DNA of 64,000 nt from Bimuria novae-zelandiae CBS 107.79 (lineage: Eukaryota; Ascomycota; Dothideomycetes; Pleosporales; Didymosphaeriaceae). Numbering within the stretch: the first letter of the stretch is position 1; each line of letters opens with the position of its first letter. Location of the stretch: NCBI GenBank assembly GCA_010015655.1, contig ML976780.1, forward strand, positions 8,749 through 72,748, given 5' to 3'. The notes under the pieces were generated by a model. The model worked only from the letters and a program-made list of their open reading frames with translations. It did not search any database and was not told where the DNA came from. Shown piece by piece: positions 1 through 13,049 of this stretch. A program made the translations under genes and the position numbers.

Positions 1-167
1 TCTGCCACTAGAGGTAAGCTATCTCCTATATACCCAGGCGCAAACATCCTAGATAACTGGCAAACAGCAAACAAAAGGAAAATAAGCCATCAGCTTGGTG
101 GCAAACATCAAAAAACAAACAAAAGGAAAACAAGCCATCAGCTTAGTGGTAAACATTAAACCTCACA
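1..167 (-). repeat. LTR of outer Copia (3' LTR in element sense), truncated by window edge
   Basis: Direct repeat of 10703-10869, with only a few C/T and G/A differences. It ends ...CCTCACA and is followed by a C/T-rich stretch, which is a polypurine tract on the element's own strand. Confidence 0.85.
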
Positions 168-829
168 CACCCCCTCGCACCTCCCACATGCTGGAGGGGC
201 GATCGCCTCGTATATAAAGCCGTAGACGTACCCGCAAAAGTGGCTATCGCCAGATTTTATAGTGTTAAGCTTTTTACTTAACGTTTTTCCCGACAAATTA
301 TCCACGGAGATCTACGAGATAGAGCTACCTTATAAACTCCGCATGTTTCTGCTTTAAGAGCAACTTCGTGAGCCTGTCTGCTAGCATCTTAGTTATTAGC
401 ACCTATCTTACATAGAGTTGTCCTGCCTCTACTTCTTAACAGATCCACATCTAGTATATGTCCACGTGTTTAATACTCGTTTTTAGGCAGTCTTCCTGCT
501 TATTAATAATGCCTACTGTCTACTAGTTATCACATATAATAACTAGCGTCTTATTTAGCTTAAAACTAATCCCCTTAAAAAAGCGCAACCATTCCTAAAG
601 TTATAATTTAGTGGTTAATAGAGCAAGTAGCTTTGTCTTTATTATTAACTTACTAACGGTCCTTTGCACCGTAGATCTCTAATTAACTAGCAAATTATAT
701 AGTAGGAAGAGATAGCCATGGCTACTCTAGCGCGTCTCTATAACGTCCGCATACAACGCGTCTAATACTCTATAAAAGACAGGATTAAGGTTACCTCTAG
801 TAAGGATTTCGGTGGCGCGGTCGCCGTCG
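168..829 (-). pseudogene. Outer Copia RNase H C-terminal remnant
   Basis: Minus-strand translation of about 250-490 gives HVDIY-x-MWI-x-EVEAGQL, then ADRLTKLLLKQKHAEFI. This is the conserved end of Copia RNase H (ADxLTK motif). It is separated from the rest of pol by the Copia inserted at 835. Confidence 0.75.
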
Positions 830-834
830 TTACT

Positions 835-1059
835 TGTTAGATTTGATAGTGTTCTGTCACTTTGAGATAATGCAATGATGAGAATTTAATGGATGTGATG
901 ATTGATTAATGATGTTCGTGTTCTGTCTGTGTCTGGAATGCAGATGTGTGCGAGGCTCCAAATAAGTGCCGCTGTAGCGCTAGCCCTATTTAGAATAGTA
1001 CAAAAGAGAGAGTGCTCCAGCCTCATATCCACAACAGATAGAGGCCATATAATCGGACA
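835..1059 (-). repeat. LTR (left) of nested Copia
   Basis: 225 bp, starting TGTTAG and ending GGACA on the plus strand. It matches 5934-6157, with differences that are nearly all C/T or G/A plus one short indel in a T-rich run. Confidence 0.92.
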
Positions 1060-1189
1060 CACCCCCTTAGCTTGGGCTTATCCTCAAGCTGGACCTTCGT
1101 ATTATTTATCTGTCTATTATTCCAACTTAAAGGCCTTTATCCTCTGCTGTAGATCCTGCAGGGCAACCTCTTGATTAGTAATCTTGTCT

Positions 1190-4100
1190 AATATATCTTT
1201 AAGTCCTAGCTTATTTAGAAACTTGCTTTATTTATTCACTGGTAGGGCCTTTATGAGTCTATCTGTAACTATGTCCTCTAAGCGTTAATAGTCTATCTTG
1301 ATTTTCCCAAGTGTGACTTCTTGTCTTAGCTAGTAATTGTGGATATCTATATGGTGGAGCTTAGTCTGCAGCTTTGCGATCTCTTTAGTAACTAGGCGAA
1401 TAGTTTGTTAATTGTCGTAGTTAATTGTAATTAGGTGATTGCTTATAGCGATCTAGAGCTCCTAGAGTAATCGTAAAGTGAAGATGGCCTCCTTAGCCAC
1501 TTATAAAAGCGCTAGAAGTTTAGCCTCTATTGTTAATGTAGTGACTGTATCTTGCTTGCTTGCTTTCCAGGCAATTAGGCCGCTAAATAGCTTAATAATA
1601 TATCCTTGTGAACTCTTGCGATTAAGTGTATTATCTGCAAAGGATGCGTTGCTTGCTACTTCTAGAGTATTTGCACCCTTAAGCTAAAGACCTAGTAATT
1701 TAGTATTAGCAAGATAGAGGAGAACTTAGTTAGTAGCCACTTAATGCTCTTCGCTTGGGTTAGATAAGAATCGTGATAATCTAGAGCTTGTAAAGGCGAT
1801 ATCTAGTTAAGTTATAACTATAGCATAGAGAATTGATCCGACTTTGCGCTGGTATCGATTAATCTCACCCTTACTAGCTAGTCCTGTTCTTGGGAGTAAT
1901 TCGATTGAACCTATTGGGGTATTGTGGCGAATCTTATGGTGATCGATAAGGCGCGATATTTTGTTAATGTATAATGCTTATAAAAGCCAGATCTTTCTGT
2001 TTAAGCGGTCCCTAATGATTTTAATTTCTAGAAACTATTGCAGGTCTTTCCCGCTAGTAAGGGTAAATTTAGTTCTTATCTCTTTAATAGCTGCTTTTGC
2101 TACAGACTCGTGATTCTTCTAATAGGCGATGATAAGATTATTTACATAGAAGAAGATGATGATGCCGTCCTTAATAAGGTAGCATGGCTCGTAGGGCACT
2201 ATTTTAAAGCCAATATCACGGAGCGTTAATGTAAACTCTCTTTACTAGAGTAGTAGAGATATGCGCAGTCTATATAGTGCTTTGTGTAGTTTAAGGACTG
2301 TGCCTGCTCGCGAGTATCCGCGGGGCATTCTTATGTAGATTTCTCTGTCTAGCTTTGCGTGAACAAACGCGTTCGTAACGTTATGTTAGATAAGCTCTAG
2401 GTCGAACCAAGCTATAATTACTATAAGCATGCAAAAAGATTATCCTGCAAGTATTACGGCGTAGGTTTTTTGCGAGGTTAGGTGCTACTATTAATTACCT
2501 TGCACTACCAGCCTTGTCTTGCACTTTTATAGTCGATAGTGTTTATTAAACTTATAGGTGTATACCTACATGCAGTTGAGGATTTAATAGCCTACTACCT
2601 TTACTAGAGCTACTGTAACCTTGCTCTAAGACTTTATTTCCTTGTGGCTCTGTAGATGGGAACGTTCTGCTTCCTTCCACATATTATAAAGAGGGTGATC
2701 TTCGAGCTTGCTTTGGCATGTGGGTGGCTCTAGAAGCACGCTTCGATGTAGCTTCTTACCTAATATAATTATTTGTCGAAGCTGCGCCTTATTAAAATCT
2801 TGCCTTTGTATTTGCCGTTGCTGCTGGCTTTAGTGCCTGCTATAAAGGCTACGGCCCATGCGCTTGTTTGCAACTGCCCTATTTATAACTCTTAGGGTGG
2901 TCTAGCTTAATTGCCTCTTGCTATTAGTTGTGCAAGGAGTGTCACTAGTGGCGGTGTTAATAGAGGCGTTAGATATTCGTACCTAGCTCTTCTGCCTTAA
3001 TTGTACTTAGGAGCGCTTTTAACCTCTTCCTCTAGCGCTTTACTAATTATCTTATCCTTAAAGAAGGACTTGGTAGCTTGCTCTTATTAAGGTAAAGAAG
3101 GTAGCTCTACTAATCGCACCTAGGCTACTATTTCTTCTAATGTGTTGTGCATAAGGTTGTCTACCAGGTCTTTAGTTTTGCCTGAGAACATAGTATCCTC
3201 GTTAAAAATTATATCGCGAGTACTGATTGTCTTTGCTAGAGAGGGAATCCATATTCTCTAAATATTAGTTAATTTGTAGCTAACTAAATAACCTATCTAT
3301 GCTTTAAGATCCAGTCGCTGGAGCTTACTCTTGCCACGTTTAGTGTTATTAGTTATGGCAAAGGTCTTGCAGCCATAGGCTTTTAAGTAAGCTTAATTAG
3401 GCTTCTTTAGTTAGGTGATAATGCCGTTCTAAAAGGCTACTGTTGTAAAGAACACTTCATATAGAGATTGCTATTGATTGGCGTAGTTCGGCGTTCGATT
3501 ATACAGGTAGACTGCGGCTCGGGTAATCTTAGGCCACATTTACTAAGGTAGGTTAGAGTTAAGTCGCATCGCGCGCGCTTTCTCCTTAATTACACCCCCT
3601 AAGCGTTTAGCTCCTTTATTTTATACTTAAGTATTTAGTGCTAAAGGCTTAATCTTAATACCTTGCGCTAAGCACTACTTCTTAATATCTGCCTTAATAG
3701 AGAAGATCTTGTTATTGGATTTAATTACTTTTACTATAATGTTGTATTATACTTTTATAAACTATATAAAGGTGCTAAGTAATTTAATAATTAAGCATGC
3801 TGGGCAGTTATCCTTAAAGTAGTAGTCCTATGCGAAGCTAGAGAATTGGTTAGTAATTAGCATTTAGCTCTTCTCTCTTGTTAAGCTGTTTGCTTCGTAG
3901 TCGTGAAAGTCTATTACGACTCGCTCGCCAGGGCCTTCAGTTCGCTCCCTGGCTTGCCAGCGTATTTGCCATTTTAGTTTTGCTTTGCCGCAGGCGTCAC
4001 ATTTAATCGTAAGGAGGTTTTTAATCCTCACTCCCTTAGATTACTACACGAGGTGTTCGAGGGCCTAAGGGCCTAAATAGCCTAATTGTTAGTGTTAGGT

Positions 4101-5900
4101 CCACGCGTCTACCTTTTAGAGTCTTTATTTAGTGCGTGTGTTAGTCTTGTAAGTAGCGTGCGCAGTATTAGTAGGAATACTACCTACTAGCCTTATTCTA
4201 TATTCTAGCACCTACTATCCGTGCAACTCTTAAAGTTCTGCCAGTATAGTATTATCTCTTTTTTTTAGAGTCGTTGGGTCTGCCCTTATATCCCACTAAA
4301 GGCCTTGCCTTTAGAGTAATCGAAACGATACAAGGTTACAGAGCAAATTAGGGCAATAGGCAATATTATCTAGCTATATTATTTAATTACTGCTTGCACT
4401 CTATACGTTAAGATAGATAGTTTCGTATCCTTAGATTTATATTTGTGTATTCCCTGCCTATATAAAGTCTCCTAACGCCGGTGGCCGGTATAAGACAAAG
4501 CGATTGATATTGTTAAAGATATAGTAGGTTATGCCTAAATTAAGTATGGCTGAGCATCGCAATAGGTACGTGTTTAATTTGTTATAGAAAGATATGGCTT
4601 AGAAGCTTGCTAAGATTTTAGTAATCTTACGTCTGTCTAGTCACTTATTATTAGCCTTAGTGATTCGAGTTGGAGTGGGAGTATGTGATAATTTAATTCT
4701 AGGTGTTTAAGACTTTAGTCTTTTCACCTTCCTCATCTTATCTTGTAGATGTGAATTATTTTAGATTCTGTATTATACTATATCTACAAAGCCAGGTCGT
4801 GGCCTAAACTACTCTAGTGCATGATCTGGATATGCGTAGAAGTAGTCTTTTAGACTATGCCTTTATTTATAAGTAGGGTATTTTTTGCCTTTAACTATTG
4901 TTATATCCTCTATTAAAAACTGCTTAGATATGGTGCTTTGACTAAAGGATCGTTTTTGTCGAGGTCTTCCCCGTCTACGTTAGTTATTCGTGGAAGATGG
5001 CGCGTCTTCGGCAGCGTAAGAGGCGTCCCTGTTAGCGCCTGGGGTGGATGCACTACCAGCAGCGAGAGATAGCTTACTAGTAGCAAAGGCGCCCCTATGC
5101 TGTTTGCCCTTGATCGGGTGGAGTATTGCCATATGTTCTTGGAAGCGTTTTATTATCTCCTTTCTTATTATATCTGCGTCTCGGCGTCTAGTTTCTTAAA
5201 AGGACACACCCTAAGTAGGAGCAGTCTTTATAATCGCAGTTAGGAAGTCCTTTATAGTATTATAGATTAATTATACTTTAGCAATATTGTTTGTCTCTGC
5301 TTCTATAGCTGCCTGATTATACTTAGTTAGCTAGGTATCCTAGTTTAAGGGTTATCTTATTAGCTTAAGGGCCTATAGGTATTGTGCTCTTGCTCTATCC
5401 CGCTTGTCTTCTTTATTAACGCCTACGGTCTGTATTAGAGACGTAATCTATTGCCAGATTTACTTTCTAGGCTTGCAGCAGTTGCGTTGCAGGTGTGGCG
5501 ACATAGTAGATTAGATATAGATAACCACTTTCTCAAGACTTGATCTCTCCTCGCGGTATTCCTTGTCCTTTATCTTATAGTCTTTAAGCTGTATCTTATA
5601 GAACTTAATGTCCTCCTTATATGCCTTAAGTCCTGAATTTGATAGCTCTGATGGGCGTGTTAGAGGGTTCTGTTAATTGTCGTCGTTTACGCGGATAATT
5701 AGTTAGTAACTTGCTATTTCTAGCGGCGACGGCGGTGTCGGCCTTTTGCGTGGGAGTTTAGCTCTATCTGGGTTAATAATAGGCTATATATCTATTAGTT
5801 CGCATCGCGCTTTTAGCTGCAGCAGCCATAGTGTGTAGTTAGTATAATTAGTTAACATAATTATTAAGTCGCGGAGTGTTGACAGCGATATTATCCTTTC
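1190..5900 (-). pseudogene. Nested Copia gag-pol remnant
   Basis: Minus-strand reading gives KLQTKLHHIDIHNY then DRLIKALPVNK at about 1210-1370, the end of Copia RNase H. At 2137-2148 the RT motif reads YVNN in the context GIIIFFY(VNN)LIIAY, where YVDD is expected. Many TAG/TAA codons stand at former CAG/CAA/TGG positions. The gag end is at the right (about 5200-5900) and is too mutated for domain calls. Confidence 0.8.
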
Positions 5901-5933
5901 TTAAGGTTTAGTTAAGGCAGTAAGACTCTTAAT

Positions 5934-6157
5934 TATTAGATTTAATAGTGTTCTGTTACTTTAAGATAATGCAATAATAAGAATTTAATAGATGTGATAA
6001 TTAATTGATGATGTTTGTGTTCTGTCTGTGTCTGGAATGCAGATGTGTGCGAGGCTCCAAATAAGTGCCGCTGCAGCGCTAGCCCTTTTAGAATAGTACA
6101 AAAGAGAGAGTGCTCCAGCCTCATATCCACAACAGATAGAGGCCATATAATCGGACA
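5934..6157 (-). repeat. LTR (right) of nested Copia
   Basis: 224 bp copy of 835-1059. The terminal TG has become TA, consistent with RIP. The target duplication TTACT follows at once. Confidence 0.92.
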
Positions 6158-6162
6158 TTACT

Positions 6163-9100
6163 ACTACCCTAGAGAGCGTAGTACTTTGTTACTAGGAGAT
6201 AGACCTACACCTTAAGTGCGTACTATACATGCAACTGCCTAGGATTAGTAAAATAATATGCTAAAATAATATGCGAGCGCGCAACATCTAGACGCGTCTA
6301 GCAAGTAATATATACTAAGCTACTAACTAATTACTAGTAATACGTTTGTCGTTTAGCATTAGGCTCCTTTATAGAAGCCTATAAGTTATTTGCGTATTAT
6401 AATAATAGAGCCTCTAGCGTCTTGCCCTCTAGCTTTACATTAAATTAATAAGTAACCTTATTAATATACTTATCTTATAATAACTAAATCTTACGCTGCT
6501 TCCTGTCTCGAAGTACTTGTACGCCTAGGAACTATGTAAGTTCTCCTATTATCTTTAAGTTGTAGTGTTTAACAAGCTTGCTAGCAATGCTATTAAATAA
6601 GCGTTAGTTACTATAATAGTAGGCGATTGTGATATTATTAACGAAGATAAATAATATAAGGTAATTATTTATATACAAGTATAGGAACCCTAGGACACGC
6701 TTAAGGCCCAATTTCTTAACTATGCAACAGAAATCTTTGTACTAGAGTAGTGCTAACTTCTTTAAACTATATAGAGCGCGCAAGACCTCTAGGAACTTAC
6801 TATCGTCGCTAAAGACGTCTAGGGTCTCTACTAAGAGCTTGTAATTAAGTAGGGCGTTTAAGAAAGCGTTAGGCGCTTCATACTACCAAAGCTCTAGGTT
6901 AAACTTGTTAGTAATTACTAGTAGGGCCTAAAAACTTCGTGCTGCTAGCGTCGCTGCGTAAGTATCTTTATACTACTTTTTAAGGTCTCCTTGTATAATA
7001 AGCCGCGCCTTAAACTTGTAAAGATAGCTATCCTCGTTAAACTTGTAATTAAATACCTACATAAGCGGGAGTACCTTAATACCTTACTTAGCCGCTATCT
7101 TTCTAGTCATCTTTATCTTACAGAAATAGCCCTTATCCTACACCTAGTAATACTCTTGTTAAACGGCCTCTATAAACTACTTGCCGAATCAGTGACACTT
7201 TAGCTAGTGTATAGACTTTAGTTTAGGGAGTAATTAGCTTCTGTAAAGTCGCTAGTTGTTAAGAAAGCTAGATCTGCTATTTTAGCCTTACTTAACGTTT
7301 ATTAAAGTTGTAAAAGTATAAAGATATTCGTTAACGCGCCTAGCGCCAAAAATCGCTGCATGTAACTAAGAATTATTGTGGTTTGTTGGCCTACGCTTAC
7401 GCCTGCCTAAAATAATATTTTTCTTTAAAAAATTAAGGTTTTAACGCTAAGGAGTATTATTCGTATGCCTGTTAGGTATATAGTCTAGTATTTTAGTCGT
7501 AGAATAGTTTATAACTAGTTACTAGGTAGGTAAAGGCGGTGTTAAGTGCACGTTAAAAAATTAAGTGTCTCTATCTTCTTATGCTAAGACTCTTTCCCTT
7601 AACACTAAATCCTTCTCACCCCCAAGCTACTACTATAATTAAGCCTTATTTTACTCTAATTCGTTTTATAGCGTTTGAATTTATTTATCTAGAATAACGT
7701 TGTCGCCTTAATTATCCAGATTTCTAGCTACTAGGTATAATATATTATAAAATAGAGCGTCTACTATACGCTGCATCTCTTTAACTTACTTAGTAATTAC
7801 GGAAGCCTTCTTATCTATTCTATACTTAACTTAGGAGAAAAATCCCCTATTAGACGTAGTTAATTACTAGAGTAATGTACGCGCTCGCGCTTGCCGGGTT
7901 ATTAGTAAGTTCTCTACTTTAATATTATCTTTATTTAGCATCTCTAGCATATCTAATAGCTTAATAGATCTCGTAATAGCTTGCGCGTTATACCTATCTT
8001 TACTACTTTTATAAAAACGACTTAGATTAAAAACAACGTCTCTTACGCGAACAACTTAGTACTTTGTTAGTAGCTAAATCCTAAAGATATTAGTTGAATT
8101 ATACCCTATAAGATGGCTAATAAGAGCCCTAGACTGCGTCTTTGCAGCCTTTAGCAGGTGTTTGTTTAATACGTATGCTTAATAACTAATAGGCCATATG
8201 TGGGAGACGATAGGCTTGTGTCTCTAGATAATCTTATATAGAATTTTCTAGCCTAACGACCTTGTTAGCGTATAGTTAAGTAAGTACCCTATTGTCTTAT
8301 ATATCTTGTTCGCTAGCTTCTTAGGTAAGTTGGCCTATAACGTTAGCGCTCTTGCCCTCGTGCTAAGCGTCTTTTTAGCTATTTTAGCGCTGCCGTTTTA
8401 CTCTAGTATGTCTAATGCCCGCAGCTCTAAGCGTATTTTTAATTTATTATAAAGACTCTTAAACCCGAATCCTTTTTTATTATTAGCTTTTATAATAATT
8501 ACGTCGCAATTAAACTACCTCTAGATCCGCCAAATTACGCTAAGTAGCTAGGGACGCAACTCTCTAGCGTTTCTTATTTTAGTTATTTCTACCTTATTCT
8601 TTTTAAAGTACTTGTCCACTGCATGAGTAGCGTACCTATCGTGATTATAGTAGAGCTTTCCGTGCTCGCGGATTTATAAAACGTTAATAGTAATATGATA
8701 AAATAAGCGCTCTACCATGTTTACTAGCGTACGCCTAGACACCTACTGCGTAAGCTTTGCCTTGTAATAAACCTGGCAATTAAGGTCCTATTGCTTAACG
8801 TTTGTCACTTTAACGCTAACTATATTATCTTATAAGTGTTAGATTACCTTTCTTAATAAATAACCCTATATAGCATGAGCAAGCTTCGCGCTAAGTTTCT
8901 AAATAGGTTTTAGTATCCTTAATAGCGCTATCCTTATTATAAAGGTAAATAATGTTAGCTTCTTTAGTCGCTTACTTATCTTAACGTTAAGTAACTAGTA
9001 GCCCCGCTAGTACTCTAAATAAGTAATTACCCCTAAGCTCCTATATAAAACGTCTTTGCTAGAGTTAAAGTAAATGCCTATATTACGACAGCGGCCCAGG

Positions 9101-10557
9101 CCTATAACACTTGTTAAGAAGCCTAGTATAAAAGTAACGTAAGTAAGTGCTAAACTCTTAACACTAGATAGCGTATAGATAAAGAGGCTAACTTTACCCT
9201 AGGCTTCTACTAGAATATAACTTACTCTAGTAGTAATAGTCCTGCTATTATGCTCCTTACGTTACCTTTCCTAGCCTACCTAGTCCTCCAAGTTAACAAT
9301 ATAAGTATTACTACCTAGGTCTAGAATCTAGCGGTCCTATAAACTGTCACCCTCTATAATAGCTGCGACTTCAAAATCTCTAGACGGTAAAGAGTTGTCG
9401 TCTATAAGGACAGCCTCTGCTATAAAATTAGCCGTATAAGTGGCTAGAGTAGTAGGAGCTTTACTATCGTCCGCTATAATTATCTCCTTAATATCTATGT
9501 TATTACGCTTATACTATTTGCCTAGGTACTCCTCTACCTTCTCTTTTAAGCTAGCGTTATCCTTATAAGCCTTCTTAATACGCTCTTGTATAAACTTCTT
9601 ATCCTTAAAGTCTACGCGCCTGCCTTTAGCAAGTAAGTTAAAGTAATAGTAGTTCTCCTACTAGTAGCGAAATCTACATAAGCAGCTCTTGCCCTTATTA
9701 TTAGAGCTATCCTTATCTAACTCTTAAATAGTCTTTACTACTTAAAGCTCTCCTGCTATTATTACAAGTTAAAGGGCTCTAGGTTAAGTTATCTATAAGT
9801 AGTCCTTATACGTCGCGATCTCGTCTTCTAATAATAGAGCAGTTATCTAGCTAGTACGCTATTACTTAAGATAACTCGCCAGCGCAGGCGCTCTATACTC
9901 TAAATCTACTACTTTAATAGCTACTAAAAAATCCTCCACTAATTAGTTATCTATAATATCTAATAGCGAAATTACATACGCCTGCCTTATCACGTTAAGC
10001 TAGTCCCTTAGCTAAATCTCTATACTCTTATCCCTTAGTAGCACGTATAACTAGTAATACTTCTCTTTTAGTTCGCGCTTAATTATAGTTATCGTAAGTA
10101 ATAAGTAGGCCTTAAGGGTAACTAGATATTTATAAGCGGTGTCTTTACCTTATAGTAAGTATAGGTTGCGTTAATATATAGTGCGCGCTATCTTAGAATT
10201 AAAGAAAGTAAGCACTCTTTACTAACGCTTAAATACTAAAAAATCTTACTTATACTTCTAATACAAGAATTAGTAGCGCGCAAACCCTTTATTATTAAGA
10301 TCTTACTTAGTATAATTTACTAGTATAGGGATTAGTTCCCTATTTACCCCTGCGCGTGGCAACGCGTCTTTTAGCTCTAGCGGAGTGGGCGCTATTAATT
10401 ACTTCAAATCTGCCTCCAACACGTCAGGATCTACATACTCCCACAGCCTATGCTGTTGCGCTGTATCTTTACGCAAAAATAACCAAGCTTGCCAGTCCTT
10501 GGGCGTCTCAAGGATCACTCCCATCGCTCGGGATGCTGCCTGCAATTCGGCCGTCAT
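6163..10557 (-). pseudogene. Outer Copia gag-pol remnant
   Basis: The minus-strand reading begins at an ATG at 10555-10557. It runs through a Copia gag-type stretch with W-x-A-W-L-F followed by LWEYVDPD, the usual N-terminal signature of fungal Copia gag. Further left, 6634-6645 encodes FVNN where an active reverse transcriptase has a -VDD pair; GAC/GAT to AAC/AAT is the expected RIP change. Stops are almost all TAG/TAA. The frame continues left of the nested element (168-829), where the RNase H C-terminus is recognisable. No functional product is possible. Confidence 0.75.
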
Positions 10558-10702
10558 CGTGATTGTATGGAGAGGGCAAACAAATAGTATGTGTGAAAGA
10601 TTAGACGACTAAGAGCGATCACTGACTGCAATAGCTAAGTTACCCGATAAAACACTATGCCGGGCTCATAACTGTGAACCAAATAACTCATGTATATCCC
10701 CC

Positions 10703-10869
10703 TCTGCCACTAGAGGTAAGCTATCTCCTATATACCCAGGCGCAAACATCCTAAATAACTGGCAAACAGCAAACAAAAGGAAAATAAGCCATCAGCTCGG
10801 TGGCAAACATCAAAAAACAAACAAAAGGAAAACAAGCCATCAGCTCAGTGGCAAACATCAAACCTCACA
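10703..10869 (-). repeat. LTR of outer Copia (5' LTR in element sense)
   Basis: Matches 1-167 over its full length. The true LTR probably extends further left, because the other copy is cut by the window start, so the left boundary is a minimum. The right boundary is clear: homology stops after CCTCACA at 10869, and AT-rich unrelated sequence follows. Confidence 0.8.
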
Positions 10870-12290
10870 TTTAGTAGTAGCTAAGATACTAGCCTATTAA
10901 AAGCAGTAATTTAAAGAGCACTATACTAGGGCGTTATAGCTAGCTACTTATTATTATTAAAATTAGTAATTTCTTTAGATTTAATAGATGCCTTATTATT
11001 GCTTTTAGCTAGCCTATTCTCTATATTCTAAAAACTTTAGCTATAGGTAACTAATTACCCTTAAGCTCTTAGAATTTCTTTTTAACGTCTTTATCAGGTT
11101 ACTAATTAGCTAGCTATAGAGCTCTGTTAATATAGTAGTAACTATTAAATCTATATTGCTTATTATAAAGATACGTTAGTGTCTTCTTTTAGCGCTTATT
11201 CTTTTAATCCTTTAACTAATTAACTAGCTAATTATCTAACCACTCTGCTAGCTAAGCGATACCTAAGGTAGCAAATATATCTATTCTTAAAGCGATTAGT
11301 CGAGTTTATTAATAGTACGACGTAAAATTAGCTACTAGGTTAGAGATACTTATAAAGTCTTTACTTATTTATTTTACTATAATAAGCGTAAATAGCTAAT
11401 TAGATAGCTAATTAGTATCTAGGCATCTAACTAATAAGATAAAGTCCTCTTGCGTTTAATTACTATAGACCTTTAGTATATTAGCTTAAACTATAAGCTA
11501 TATTATCTCTATTTAATCTTAAAATTAGGTGTTAAGGTTTACCTTTTATAATTAATTTTTTAGTACTTAATAGCGTGTTTAGAGTTAAGTATTACGCTTA
11601 CCTTAGCTATAATAAAGGTATTTTATAAGTATCTTTCATTAATTATGTGTGCTAGAGCAGTCTGCTATTAGATAAATATATTATAATATAATTATTCTAT
11701 TCATTTACTTTGTAAATTTACTAAGAGACTTCTCTTTCTACCGCTATTTAGCTATTATATACTAATAGTCCTTTTGCTAAAGCTTATATTATCTTAGTTC
11801 CTAATTAGTAAGGTCTAAAATAGTAACTTTAGCATCGTCGTCGCCTGCTACGCTATCCCCTTTAATATTTCTTAACTTATAAATTTTTTTAACTTAAACT
11901 TTCTAGGCTTCTTTATAACTTAGTAGTAGATTAATATATTCATAAATATAATTTCTAACTACGTAGTCCTCTTTTAGGAATATTTATTTTGTCTAATCCT
12001 TAGGCTTATTAAGTACACTAGTTTTCCTTATAATAAGTAGATTTAATTTAATTACTATCCTTATAAGGTGCGGCGTTTGTATTTTATATAACGTTAATTT
12101 TTTTTTAACAATAAGGTCCTAACTAGCGCTAATTTTAGATAATTTACGTTTCCTAACTAATTATCTAGTAATAATAAGGTCTCTTTAACGACGTAGTAAC
12201 TAAGTAGCTCTAAACTAATAGACTAGTCTAATAAGCTATAAACGTAGCAATTATTAAAGGCTTTTAGGCTTATAATTATAAGAGAGTAGG
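10870..12290 (-). pseudogene. AT-rich RIP block with one degraded unidentified frame
   Basis: No terminal repeats found. On the minus strand, roughly 11510 down to 10880, one frame runs about 200 codons in which the stops are mainly TAG/TAA, as in RIP-killed coding sequence. Short readable pieces include EDFILLVRCLDTN and LAEWLDN. A second readable stretch in about 11900-11640 is rich in K/Q/E. I do not recognise the family. It could be part of another retroelement or a different repeat. Base composition returns to normal at about 12290. Confidence 0.4.
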
Positions 12291-12683
12291 AAGAAGTGCT
12301 GCGTTGGTTTTTCTTGAGTAGAAATATCCTACATATATATATACTTTGGATCATGCCCAGAGTCTCGGCATGGAATCTGCTAGAATGGAAATAGATAGAA
12401 ACGCGCTGTAACAATATACCAAGAGCGAGGTCGAACCTCTGCGTCGAATGGTCCTCTAACTGTCGAAGCTCTAGCCACCAATACTATACACTTCGCGGTA
12501 GCGAGCGGCAACCGCGCCTATCAGACGCGCGATCTTGGACTGGTCGGCGAAAATGCTGGTGCACCATTACCTTCCTTGCTTCCTCAAGCTCGGAATACCA
12601 ACTCAAACGCCCACCTGAACGAACCTGCGCTGCCGAAGCCTCTACCACCAGTTCTGCTGGCTGATGAGGAAACAAACCCCCGG

Positions 12684-13049
12684 ATGCCACCGCACCATCT
12701 TCACGAGCAGCTTCAGGCGATGGACAAACTGGCGACCTTCACGACCAAGCAGTCTGCCATTAAGCCGACACCTGAACTGGTTGGCCAAATTGACCACCAC
12801 TTTCTCGTGACCATGGTACACACTTTGGTATTGAAGGTGGTCCAGTCTCAGTATGGGATCGACTATATCAGTCCCTGGCCTGATTCTGCTGCCACGTTCA
12901 TACGCATGGGCAACCCAATTTGCGCGCAGCAATTCCTGGAGCACCGTGAGGCACTTATAGCAGAGCTTCAAGGCGTTTTTGACTGTGAAGCTGGCTTGGA
13001 TGATGTGGCGATCATTCGGCAACTTATGCATGAGGCTTTCCCTAACTAA
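12684..13049 (+). CDS. Small hypothetical protein (121 aa from first in-frame ATG; exon may extend left)
   Basis: Unrecognised protein, ending ...QLMHEAFPN. The frame is open from 12399, just after an in-frame TAG at 12396-12398, but contains no ATG before 12684. Either translation begins at 12684 (121 aa) or the 12399-12683 part is the rest of an exon joined to an upstream exon now lying in or lost to the AT-rich block. The protein is soluble with no signal peptide or membrane segment, and a mixed helical pattern, for example FLEHREALIAELQGVF. It sits at the border of a transposon-rich block, so it may be a truncated gene. GC content and codon use look normal for the island. Confidence 0.45.
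   Translation: MPPHHLHEQLQAMDKLATFTTKQSAIKPTPELVGQIDHHFLVTMVHTLVLKVVQSQYGIDYISPWPDSAATFIRMGNPICAQQFLEHREALIAELQGVFDCEAGLDDVAIIRQLMHEAFPN

Larger units (their letters stand above)
835..6157 (-). mobile_element. Nested Ty1/Copia LTR retrotransposon with perfect 5-bp target duplication
   Basis: LTRs are 835-1059 and 5934-6157 (225 and 224 bp). The element is flanked by TTACT at 830-834 and again at 6158-6162, an exact 5-bp target-site duplication, so both ends are firm. A polypurine-like tract on the minus strand adjoins 1060, giving minus orientation. RNase H sequence lies at the left end and the RT active-site region at 2137-2148. Coding frames are destroyed by C-to-T and G-to-A changes. The sequence just inside the element-sense 5' LTR (about 5910-5933; minus strand ATTAAGAGTCTTACTGCC) recurs next to the LTR of the Copia at 32579, suggesting a shared primer-binding region. 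Confidence 0.93.
1..10869 (-). mobile_element. Ty1/Copia LTR retrotransposon (outer), RIP-degraded, interrupted by a nested Copia
   Basis: Positions 1-167 and 10703-10869 are near-identical direct repeats, both ending CCTCACA, and are read as LTRs; the left one is cut by the window start. A purine-rich tract, seen on the minus strand just inside the left LTR (about 168-195), looks like a polypurine tract and fixes the orientation as minus. Minus-strand translation gives a Copia gag-like start near 10557 and an RT active-site region at 6634-6645. The RNase H tail lies left of the nested insertion, at about 300-480, and resembles ADRLTKLLLKQKHAEF. The frame is full of TAG/TAA at former CAG/CAA/TGG codons, so the element is dead. 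Without the nested insertion it is about 5.5 kb, a normal Copia size. Confidence 0.85.
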
